From: an uncultured Blautia sp.
Lineage (GTDB): Bacteria > Bacillota > Clostridia > Lachnospirales > Lachnospiraceae
Direction of reading: 5' to 3'
Assembly (NCBI GenBank): GCA_900547685.1
Contig: URHS01000035.1
Location: forward strand, 1 to 26,547
DNA: 26,547 bases
A model generated the notes under the pieces. The model had not been told where the DNA came from. It did no database searches and saw only the letters and a program-made list of their open reading frames with translations. This document shows positions 7,767 through 14,497 of the stretch, piece by piece. Both the position numbers and the translations under genes were made by a program. Numbering within the stretch: the first letter of the stretch is position 1; every line of letters begins with the position of its first letter.

Positions 7767-9860
7767 ATGTACAAAAGTTTTTCAATGGAACTGGCAGGAA
7801 GAACACTGACAGTTGATATAGGACGTGTGGCAAAACAGGCAAATGGTGCTGCACTTATGCGTTATGGTGATACAACAGTATTATCTACAGCTACAGCTTC
7901 TGATAAACCAAGAGAAGGAATTGATTTCTTCCCATTAAGTGTAGAATATGAAGAAAAAATGTATGCGGTAGGTAAAATTCCGGGTGGATTTAATAAAAGA
8001 GAAGGAAAAGCAAGTGAACATGCAATTTTAACTTCCCGTGTTATTGACAGACCAATGCGTCCGTTATTTCCAAAAGATTACAGAAACGATGTAACTTTAA
8101 ATAACATGGTTATGGCCGTAGATCCTGAGTGCAATCCGGAAGTTGTTGCAATGCTGGGTTCTTCTATTGCAACTTGCATTTCTGATATTCCGTTTGATGG
8201 TCCTTGTGCAGCAACACAGATCGGTATGGTGAACGGAGAATTGGTTGTAAACCCTTCTTTAGCACAGAAAGAAATTTCTGATCTTCAGCTTACAGTTGCT
8301 TCCACAAGAGAAAAAGTCATTATGATTGAGGCAGGAGCAAATGAAATTCCTGAAGCAAAAATGATTGAAGCAATTTTCAAAGCTCACGAAGTAAATCAGG
8401 AAATTATTGCATTTATTGATAAAATTGTTGCAGAATGTGGAAAAGAAAAACACAGCTATGAAAGTTGTGCAGTTCCGGAAGAATTATTTGCTGCAATCAA
8501 AGAAATTGTAACACCGGAAGAGATGGAAGAAGCTGTATTTACAGATGAAAAACAGGTTCGTGAAGAAAATATCCGTGTAATTACAGAAAAATTAGAAGAA
8601 GCTTTTGCTGAAAATGAAGAATGGCTGGCTGTATTAGGTGAAGCTGTTTATCAGTATCAGAAGAAAACTGTTCGTAAGATGATTTTAAAGGATCACAAAC
8701 GTCCTGACGGAAGAGCAATTACAGAAATTCGTCCTTTAGCGGCAGAAACAGATATTATTCCTAGAGTACATGGATCTGCTATGTTTACAAGAGGACAAAC
8801 ACAGATTTGTACGATTACAACTTTGGCACCATTATCCGAAGCACAGAGATTAGACGGACTTGATGAATTTGAAGTGAGCAAGCGTTATATGCATCACTAT
8901 AATTTCCCATCTTATTCTGTTGGTGAAACAAAACCGTCAAGAGGACCGGGACGTCGTGAAATCGGACATGGTGCATTGGCTGAGAGAGCTTTAGTACCTG
9001 TTATTCCGGGAGTAGAGGAATTCCCTTATGCAATCCGTACGGTTTCTGAGACTTTTGAATCTAACGGTTCTACTTCTCAGGCAAGTATCTGTGCATCTAC
9101 GATGTCTTTGATGGCAGCAGGTGTGCCGATTAAAAAACCGGTAGCAGGAATTTCCTGTGGTTTGGTTACAGGAGAGACAGACGATGATTACCTGGTACTT
9201 ACTGATATTCAGGGCTTAGAAGACTTCTTTGGCGATATGGACTTTAAAGTGGCAGGTACACATGATGGTATTACTGCAATCCAGATGGATATTAAAATTC
9301 ACGGTCTGACAAGACAGATTATTGAAGAAGCAATTGCAAGAACAAAAGAAGCAAGAGAATATATTTTAACAGAAGTTATGGAAAAATGTATTCCTGCTCC
9401 AAGAGAAACAGTGAGCAAATATGCACCAAAAATTGTTCAGATTCAGATTGATCCTGAAAAAATCGGTGATGTAGTAGGCCAAAGAGGAAAGACAATTAAC
9501 GCAATTATCGATGAGACAGGCGTAAAAATTGATATTGATGATAATGGTGGTGTATCTATCTGCGGAACAGATCAGCACATGATGGATAAAGCAGTAGAAT
9601 ATATTAAGACAATTACAACAGATTATCAGGAAGGTCAGATTTTCACAGGAAAAGTTATCAGCATCAAAGAATTTGGAGCATTTTTAGAATTTGCACCTGG
9701 AAAAGAAGGAATGGTACACATTTCTAAGATTGCAAAAGAAAGAATTGAGAAAGTAGAAGATGTACTTTCTATTGGAGATGTTGTAAAGGTTGTTTGTCTT
9801 GGAAAAGATAAAATGGGACGTATCAGCTTTAGTATAAAGGATGTTCCGGAAGAAGCATAA
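7767..9860 (+). CDS. pnp: Polyribonucleotide nucleotidyltransferase (PNPase)
   Basis: PNPase is a trimeric phosphorolytic 3'-to-5' exoribonuclease that can also add tails. The 697 residues show the full family layout: first RNase PH domain (about 10-215), alpha-helical linker, second RNase PH domain (about 320-540; motifs FTRGQTQ and SNGSTSQASICA), KH domain (about 555-615; VVGQRGKTINAI) and S1 domain (about 620-690; GAFLEFAPGKEGMVHIS). A ribosome binding site AAAAGGAGAC lies 7 bases before the ATG. The leader holds a long hairpin. A terminator follows at 9925-9954. All catalytic and RNA-binding parts are present. Confidence 0.98.
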   Translation: MYKSFSMELAGRTLTVDIGRVAKQANGAALMRYGDTTVLSTATASDKPREGIDFFPLSVEYEEKMYAVGKIPGGFNKREGKASEHAILTSRVIDRPMRPLFPKDYRNDVTLNNMVMAVDPECNPEVVAMLGSSIATCISDIPFDGPCAATQIGMVNGELVVNPSLAQKEISDLQLTVASTREKVIMIEAGANEIPEAKMIEAIFKAHEVNQEIIAFIDKIVAECGKEKHSYESCAVPEELFAAIKEIVTPEEMEEAVFTDEKQVREENIRVITEKLEEAFAENEEWLAVLGEAVYQYQKKTVRKMILKDHKRPDGRAITEIRPLAAETDIIPRVHGSAMFTRGQTQICTITTLAPLSEAQRLDGLDEFEVSKRYMHHYNFPSYSVGETKPSRGPGRREIGHGALAERALVPVIPGVEEFPYAIRTVSETFESNGSTSQASICASTMSLMAAGVPIKKPVAGISCGLVTGETDDDYLVLTDIQGLEDFFGDMDFKVAGTHDGITAIQMDIKIHGLTRQIIEEAIARTKEAREYILTEVMEKCIPAPRETVSKYAPKIVQIQIDPEKIGDVVGQRGKTINAIIDETGVKIDIDDNGGVSICGTDQHMMDKAVEYIKTITTDYQEGQIFTGKVISIKEFGAFLEFAPGKEGMVHISKIAKERIEKVEDVLSIGDVVKVVCLGKDKMGRISFSIKDVPEEA

Positions 9861-9924
9861 AAAGATATAGAGACGAGTGTATTTTATGCCATTATGTTAA
9901 AAGTAAATGAGACAGTACACTGGA

Positions 9925-9954
9925 GGGGAGCATAACAAAATATGCCCCCTTTTT
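9925..9954 (+). terminator. Rho-independent terminator after pnp
   Basis: GGGG-A-GCATA (9925-9934) pairs with TATGCCCC (9941-9948 or 9942-9949) with one bulged A, followed by a T-run (9950-9954). It lies 33 bases upstream of the nrdG ATG and no promoter fits in between. nrdG may therefore be transcribed by read-through of this hairpin, which could act as an attenuator. Confidence 0.78.
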
Positions 9955-9987
9955 CTCTTTAAACAAGAAAGTACAGAGGTGAAGAAT

Positions 9988-10476
9988 ATGCGTTATCATA
10001 ATATTACAAAGGACGATATGTTAAATGGTGATGGACTTCGAACTGTTTTATGGGTGGCAGGCTGTGACCACGGTTGTAAAGGCTGCCAAAATCCAGTAAC
10101 ATGGGACCCGAACAGTGGATTAGAATTTGATGAGGGTGCAAAGGAAGAAATTTTTGAGCAGTTAAATCAAAGTTATATTGCAGGAATTACATTTTCCGGC
10201 GGAGACCCTTTATATTGGGGAAATGTGGCAGATGTGACAGAGCTGGCGAAGGAAATTAAAGAAAAATATCCTAAGAAGACTATTTGGCTGTATACAGGTT
10301 CTTTGTGGGAAAGTATTCAGGGAATGGATATTCTGCAGTATATAGATGTGCTGGTGGATGGAGAGTTTGTGGAAGAGAAAAAAGATGTTTCACTAAAATG
10401 GAAGGGCAGCTCCAATCAAAGAGTAATTGATGTGCAGCAGTCTTTGAAAACCGGAACAGTGATATTACACGCATAG
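9988..10476 (+). CDS. nrdG: Anaerobic ribonucleotide reductase activating protein
   Basis: NrdG is a radical-SAM enzyme that installs the glycyl radical on the class III ribonucleotide reductase NrdD. The product is 162 residues. The NrdG-type cysteine motif CX3CX2C is at Cys26, Cys30 and Cys33 (CDHGCKGC), and FSGGDP (about 71-76) is the SAM-binding GGE-like motif. The start at 9988 has GAGGTGAAG upstream; the frame stays open back to an ATG at 9907, but that region spans the pnp terminator and has no family similarity. nrdD is not in this window, so the partner must lie elsewhere. The TAG stop overlaps the AGGAGG ribosome binding site of the dUTPase gene, so the two are probably co-translated. 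Confidence 0.94.
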   Translation: MRYHNITKDDMLNGDGLRTVLWVAGCDHGCKGCQNPVTWDPNSGLEFDEGAKEEIFEQLNQSYIAGITFSGGDPLYWGNVADVTELAKEIKEKYPKKTIWLYTGSLWESIQGMDILQYIDVLVDGEFVEEKKDVSLKWKGSSNQRVIDVQQSLKTGTVILHA

Positions 10477-10484
10477 GAGGAAAA

Positions 10485-11000
10485 ATGAGAAGAATTGCAA
10501 AATTTCATAAAGTGAGTGAGGCACAGTTTATAGAAGGATTTCTGGATTGCTTTGCCGGAAAAAGCCAAGCAGAGGCAAAGGAAATTTATAATACATTAAA
10601 ATTACCGAGAAGAGCAACAGCAGGAAGCGCCGGATACGATTTTTTCAGCCCGGTAGATTTTGAATTGAAACCCGGCGAAAGTTTAAAAATTCCTACCGGA
10701 ATTCGTGCGGAAATGGAAAACGACTGGGTGTTAAAAATATATCCGAGAAGCGGACTTGGATTTAAATTTCGCTTGCAGCTAAATAATACAGTAGGAATTA
10801 TTGACAGTGACTATTTTTATTCTGATAATGAAGGTCATATTTTTATTAAGATTACAAATGATTCTAATGAAGGAAAAACAGTTCAGGTGAAAGCAGGAAC
10901 CGGTTTTGCACAGGGAATTTTTCTGGAATATGGAATTACGGTAGATGATGATGCAACTGCTGTAAGAAATGGCGGCTTTGGAAGTACAACTGAAAAATAA
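10485..11000 (+). CDS. dut: dUTP diphosphatase (dUTPase family)
   Basis: dUTPase hydrolyses dUTP to dUMP, keeping uracil out of DNA and supplying dTMP synthesis. It has 171 residues, somewhat longer than the usual 140-150 because of a 43-residue N-terminal extension of unknown role. The motifs are in order: motif 1 AGSAGYDF (about 46-53), motif 2 PRSGLG (about 87-92), motif 3 GIIDSDYF (about 104-111, catalytic Asp) and the P-loop-like motif 5 RNGGFGST (about 161-168). AGGAGG lies just upstream, overlapping the nrdG stop. The pairing with nrdG makes sense as a deoxynucleotide supply unit. A dCTP deaminase-like role is less likely because motif 3 fits dUTPase. Confidence 0.9.
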   Translation: MRRIAKFHKVSEAQFIEGFLDCFAGKSQAEAKEIYNTLKLPRRATAGSAGYDFFSPVDFELKPGESLKIPTGIRAEMENDWVLKIYPRSGLGFKFRLQLNNTVGIIDSDYFYSDNEGHIFIKITNDSNEGKTVQVKAGTGFAQGIFLEYGITVDDDATAVRNGGFGSTTEK

Positions 11001-11007
11001 CAGAAAG

Positions 11008-11051
11008 GATAGCATGTAAGAAAAGGAAGCACTTGCATGTTATCTTTTTTT
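11008..11051 (+). terminator. Rho-independent terminator after dut
   Basis: GATAGCATGTAAG (11008-11020) pairs with CTTGCATGTTATC (11032-11044) over 13 bp with two wobbles, followed by seven T residues. The 3' arm contains the -35 element of the next promoter. Confidence 0.88.
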
Positions 11052-11061
11052 ATGGTAGTAT
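11033..11061 (+). promoter_or_regulatory. SigA-type promoter for fabV
   Basis: TTGCAT (11033-11038) and TAGTAT (11056-11061) are 17 bases apart. The -35 hexamer lies in the descending arm of the dut terminator, and the last base of the -10 is the first base of the palindrome at 11061-11079. Confidence 0.75.
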
Positions 11062-11079
11062 ATTTTGAGAGTCAAAATA
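11061..11079. promoter_or_regulatory. FabT-type operator candidate at fabV
   Basis: TATTTTGA and TCAAAATA form a perfect 8-bp inverted repeat with a 3-base spacer (GAG). It covers the expected transcription start of fabV. The TTTGA-N3-TCAAA core matches the known form of FabT sites, which control fatty-acid synthesis in Firmicutes. That a FabT-like MarR regulator binds here is inferred. Confidence 0.7.
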
Positions 11080-11121
11080 ATTGAAAATCATAATAGTTTT
11101 AAGCTCCGGGAGGATAAAAGC

Positions 11122-12303
11122 ATGATAATAGAACCAAAAGTAAGAGAATTTATTTGTACTACAGCACATCCGGAAGGGTGTAGAGAAAATGTAAAGAGGC
11201 AGATTGCTTATGTAAAGTCTCAAAATATAAAAAAAGGACCAGAAAAAGTGTTAGTAATCGGTGCGTCTACAGGATATGGCCTGGCAAGCAGAATTACAGC
11301 AGGATTTGGATGTGGTGCAGCAACCATCGGTATTTTCTTTGAAAAGCCTTCTAATGGAAAACGTACAGCTACACCAGGATGGTATAATACAGCAGCTTTT
11401 GAAGAAGAGGCTCATACAGCAGGAATTTATGCAAAATCTATTAACGGAGATGCTTTTTCTAAAGAAATAAAAGAAAAAACCATTGATTTGATTAAAAAAG
11501 ACTGGGGCAAAGCAGATATGGTGATTTATAGTCTTGCAGCTCCAAGACGTACAGACAGAAATGGGAATTTATGGGTATCTTCTTTAAAAACAACAAAAGA
11601 AGCTTTTACAGAAAAAAGTCTGGATTTGAGAAATAATACCATAGTAGAAAAAACAGTAGAACCTGCTCAACCGGAAGAAGTTCAAGGTACTATGAAAGTT
11701 ATGGGTGGCGAAGACTGGATGGAATGGATAGAGGCATTAAAAGCAGCAGATGCTATAGAAGAGAATGGGATTACTGTGGCATATTCTTATATTGGACCGG
11801 AATTTACCTATCCTATTTATTTTGATGGAACCATCGGACAGGCAAAACGTCATTTGGAAAGTACAGCAAAAGCTATGAGAGAGAAATTTCCAAAACTGCA
11901 GTCTTATGTGTCTGTAAATAAAGCATTGGTAACACAGGCAAGTGCAGCTATTCCAATTGTGCCCCTGTATTTTGCCATTTTATATAAAGTTATGAAACAA
12001 GAAGGAAATCATGAAGGGTGTATAGAGCAGATTTCACGTCTTTTTAAAGAAAAACTTCTGGAAGAAAAAGTACCGTTAGATAAAGAAGGCAGAATTCGTA
12101 TGGATGACTGGGAATTGTCAGACAGGGTTCAGAAAAAAGTTGTGGAGGCATGGCAAAAGGTAACAACAGAAAATGTTGCGGAGATTTCGGATATTGAAGG
12201 ATATTGGGAAGACTTTTACCAGATGTTTGGCTTTCATTTGGCTGGGGTGGATTACGGAAAAGAAGTAGATATAGAAGTAGAAATTCCAAGTCTGGAAGCA
12301 TAA
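11122..12303 (+). CDS. fabV: Enoyl-[acyl-carrier-protein]/trans-2-enoyl-CoA reductase, FabV/Ter family
   Basis: FabV/Ter reduces the trans-2 double bond of enoyl-ACP or enoyl-CoA with NADH. The 393 residues match the family (about 395-400). The NADH-binding motif GASTGYGLASR is at about 48-58, and the active site Y-x8-K is at Tyr233-Lys242 (YFDGTIGQAK). The start at 11122 has GGGAGG 8 bases upstream; the open frame reaching a TTG at 11065 runs through the promoter/operator and is rejected. The gene is alone, between terminators, not in a fab cluster. Ter enzymes of this family can work in butyrate-type pathways, but the lipid-type operator over the promoter favours a fatty-acid synthesis role. 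Confidence 0.94.
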   Translation: MIIEPKVREFICTTAHPEGCRENVKRQIAYVKSQNIKKGPEKVLVIGASTGYGLASRITAGFGCGAATIGIFFEKPSNGKRTATPGWYNTAAFEEEAHTAGIYAKSINGDAFSKEIKEKTIDLIKKDWGKADMVIYSLAAPRRTDRNGNLWVSSLKTTKEAFTEKSLDLRNNTIVEKTVEPAQPEEVQGTMKVMGGEDWMEWIEALKAADAIEENGITVAYSYIGPEFTYPIYFDGTIGQAKRHLESTAKAMREKFPKLQSYVSVNKALVTQASAAIPIVPLYFAILYKVMKQEGNHEGCIEQISRLFKEKLLEEKVPLDKEGRIRMDDWELSDRVQKKVVEAWQKVTTENVAEISDIEGYWEDFYQMFGFHLAGVDYGKEVDIEVEIPSLEA

Positions 12304-12318
12304 TATAGTATATAAAAG

Positions 12319-12372
12319 TTTATCTATTCCATGGACAAGTAAAAGAAATAGGGTGTCAATGGAATAGATAAA
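12319..12372. terminator. Inverted repeat between convergent genes, probable bidirectional terminator
   Basis: TTTATCTATTCCAT (12319-12332) and ATGGAATAGATAAA (12359-12372) pair perfectly over 14 bp. After one mismatch, GACA/TGTC adds 4 bp, leaving a purine-rich loop. It lies between fabV (+) and the reverse-strand DUF1292 gene. Neither side has a long T-run (the minus-strand side is U-rich), so the terminator role is likely but not certain. Confidence 0.6.
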
Positions 12373-12386
12373 ACTGTCTTTAGGAA

Positions 12387-12797
12387 TTAGTTTTCATTTT
12401 TTTCTTCCAGCTCTGTTTCGGATTTTAAATTAGCAATAAAATCATGGAATGCTTCTGCAGCAGCCATGTATTCATCTTCTCTTTCAATATTGGTAACAAT
12501 CGGTGCATCATTTTCTTCTGCATAGCGGAATAAATAAGTTTCGCCATCGGTATTCTTACCATTCTCGTTTAATGGCACCAGTGCAATATATTCTCCAAAA
12601 CCTTCTACAGGAAAGGTAGTCAGTACAGCACATTCTAAAACCGTGTCATCTTCCAGAGTTAATTTAATAGTAGGATTTGGAACCTTTGGGATTGTTCCTT
12701 GATTTTTTCCGCCTGCGCTGGAACAATTTGCCGTACAGGAAGCGCAGTCACTTGGATTGCAGCTTTCAATATCTGTTGTATATGTTTTTTCGCTCAT
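12387..12797 (-). CDS. DUF1292 family protein with N-terminal Cys cluster
   Basis: Function is not known. The product is 136 residues, cytoplasmic, strongly acidic at the C-terminus. Residues about 42-105 fit the DUF1292 (YrzB-like) pattern (LTLEDDTVLECAVLTTFPVEG, then YIALVPL and ETYLFRY). Before it is a short segment with four cysteines (Cys13, 18, 21, 25; C-x4-C-x2-C-x3-C), which could bind a metal. The C-terminal helix (EYMAAAEAFHDFIANL) is amphipathic. The ribosome binding site AAAGAGG precedes the ATG on the minus strand. It is the only clear minus-strand gene in the window, transcribed divergently from the ClC gene from its own promoter. Confidence 0.85.
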   Translation of the reverse strand: MSEKTYTTDIESCNPSDCASCTANCSSAGGKNQGTIPKVPNPTIKLTLEDDTVLECAVLTTFPVEGFGEYIALVPLNENGKNTDGETYLFRYAEENDAPIVTNIEREDEYMAAAEAFHDFIANLKSETELEEKNEN

Positions 12798-12832
12798 TTT
12801 TTAACCTCTTTCTTAATTTAAGTTTTGAAAAT

Positions 12833-12861
12833 ATTTTACCAGATACAGAAGGGGAATGCAA
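12833..12861 (-). promoter_or_regulatory. SigA-type promoter for the DUF1292 gene
   Basis: On the minus strand TTGCAT (12856-12861) and TAAAAT (12833-12838) are separated by 17 bases. It is divergent from the ClC promoter 13 bases away. Confidence 0.7.
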
Positions 12862-12873
12862 TACAGAAAGGAT

Positions 12874-12902
12874 TTGCATTTTTATTTCCGGACACGTATA
12901 AT
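12874..12902 (+). promoter_or_regulatory. SigA-type promoter for the ClC operon
   Basis: TTGCAT (12874-12879) and a consensus TATAAT (12897-12902) lie 17 bases apart. The -35 elements of this and the divergent promoter are close together, so a regulator could control both. Confidence 0.85.
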
Positions 12903-12931
12903 GGAAAGTGTGAGTAGGGAGGGAAGACAGC

Positions 12932-14497
12932 TTGGAAAAAGATACGTCTCATTTGATGAAAAGAGCAGAGCACTTTAAGACAATTCTTACAGCAGAAGGA
13001 TTTTTAGTAGGAGCTGTTGCCGGTCTTGTAGTGCTTTTGTACCGTGTTATTTTAGAATATGCCGGTAAAGGCATGAATAAAGTATTAGAATATGCAAGAC
13101 AGGAACCTTTGGCAGCGATTTTATGGTTTGTGGCGCTGTTTGTCATTGCCTGCATTGTGGGAAAATTAGTAAAATACGAACCCATGATTTCCGGAAGTGG
13201 AATTCCTCAGGTAGAAGGAGAAATGATGGGGAAATTAAATCAGGTGTGGTGGCGTGTGCTGCCTGCAAAATTTCTGGGTGGTTTTTTGTCTCTTTTTTCG
13301 GGACTTTCCCTTGGAAGAGAAGGTCCATCTATACAGATTGGTGCTATGGCAGGAAAAGCAGTTTCTCAAACTTTAGATAGAGGAAAAACAGAGGAAAAAT
13401 ATTTAATTACCTGTGGGGCAAGTGCCGGACTTGCGGCTGCGTTTCATGCGCCTTTGGCAGGGGTTATGTTTTCTCTGGAGGAAATACATAAAAACTTTTC
13501 TGTATCTGTTTTAATTTCTGTTATGACTGCATCGATTACAGCAGATTACATTTCCAGTCAGTTTATGGGATTTAAGCCGGTATTTCAGTTTGATGTGGGA
13601 ACAGAAATATTACCTCAGTACTACTGGCATATTGTGATTTTAGGTATTATTTTAGGTGTTATGGGAGCTTTTTATAACAAGATGACTATCTGGGTACAGG
13701 GATTGTATCTGAAAGCAAAAAGATTAAATGAAACAACAAGGCTTTTCATTCCTTTTTTGCTTGCAGGAATATTAGGTCTTGTTATGCCTCAGATATTGGG
13801 AAGCGGACATTCTTTGATTGATATGGCAGCAGAGGGAAATACGATGCTCACTTCTCTTTTGATTTTATTTGTGGCTAAATTTCTGTTTTCTTTGATTTGC
13901 TTTGGCTCAGGAGCGCCGGGAGGGATTTTCTTTCCTCTTTTAGTATTAGGCGCGCTTTTAGGTGGGGCTTACAGTACATTTGCAGTGCAGTATATGGGAC
14001 TGGATGCTTCTTATATCAGCAATATGGTTCTTCTTGCCATGGCAGGATATTTTACGGCTATTGTAAGAGCGCCTATTACAGGAATTATTTTAATCTTTGA
14101 GATGACAGGACAGGTAAGTCAAATGCTTTCCATGTCTTTAGTGTCGATTGTAGCGTATTTGGTAGCTTCGGCGTTGAAATCAGAACCTATTTATGAGAGT
14201 CTTTTAAGTGGATTGTTAAAGAGGCGGGGTGAGAAGGTTCCGGAAGGCACAGGAGAGAAGATTTTGCAGGAATTTGTAATTTGTCATAACAGCTTGCTGC
14301 AGGACAAGATGATTCAGCAGATTGAATGGCCGAAAAACTGTCTGCTGGTATCAATAAAACGAGGTGGAAATGAATTGATACCGAAAGGAAGAACCATACT
14401 GTTTCCGGGAGACGTTCTGGTAACTCTGACAGATGAAAAGGATGCCCCGGCAGTATATGATTATATGGAGGAAGTATGCGCGGAGAAAAAAGAATAG
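12932..14497 (+). CDS. ClC-family H+/Cl- exchange transporter with RCK_C (TrkA-C) domain
   Basis: This is an integral membrane chloride/proton exchanger. The 521 residues comprise a ClC membrane core (about 20-425) and a C-terminal RCK_C/TrkA-C domain (about 440-515). The three anion-selectivity signatures are visible: GSGIPQVE, GREGPS (about 127-132, with the gating Glu) and GAPGGIFFP. The internal proton glutamate region LAGVMFSLEE is kept, which favours an exchanger over a channel. Translation starts at a TTG; AGGGAGGG lies 6-9 bases upstream and no nearby ATG is better placed. The gene overlaps the next one by 22 bases, so they are translationally coupled. The divergent DUF1292 gene has its own promoter. 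Confidence 0.93.
   Translation: MEKDTSHLMKRAEHFKTILTAEGFLVGAVAGLVVLLYRVILEYAGKGMNKVLEYARQEPLAAILWFVALFVIACIVGKLVKYEPMISGSGIPQVEGEMMGKLNQVWWRVLPAKFLGGFLSLFSGLSLGREGPSIQIGAMAGKAVSQTLDRGKTEEKYLITCGASAGLAAAFHAPLAGVMFSLEEIHKNFSVSVLISVMTASITADYISSQFMGFKPVFQFDVGTEILPQYYWHIVILGIILGVMGAFYNKMTIWVQGLYLKAKRLNETTRLFIPFLLAGILGLVMPQILGSGHSLIDMAAEGNTMLTSLLILFVAKFLFSLICFGSGAPGGIFFPLLVLGALLGGAYSTFAVQYMGLDASYISNMVLLAMAGYFTAIVRAPITGIILIFEMTGQVSQMLSMSLVSIVAYLVASALKSEPIYESLLSGLLKRRGEKVPEGTGEKILQEFVICHNSLLQDKMIQQIEWPKNCLLVSIKRGGNELIPKGRTILFPGDVLVTLTDEKDAPAVYDYMEEVCAEKKE

Noticed and set aside
9907..9987. N-terminal extension of NrdG
   Set aside because: It would translate through the pnp terminator and has no family similarity.
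11065..11121. TTG start extending FabV by 19 residues
   Set aside because: The extension crosses the promoter/operator region, and the ATG at 11122 has a good ribosome binding site.
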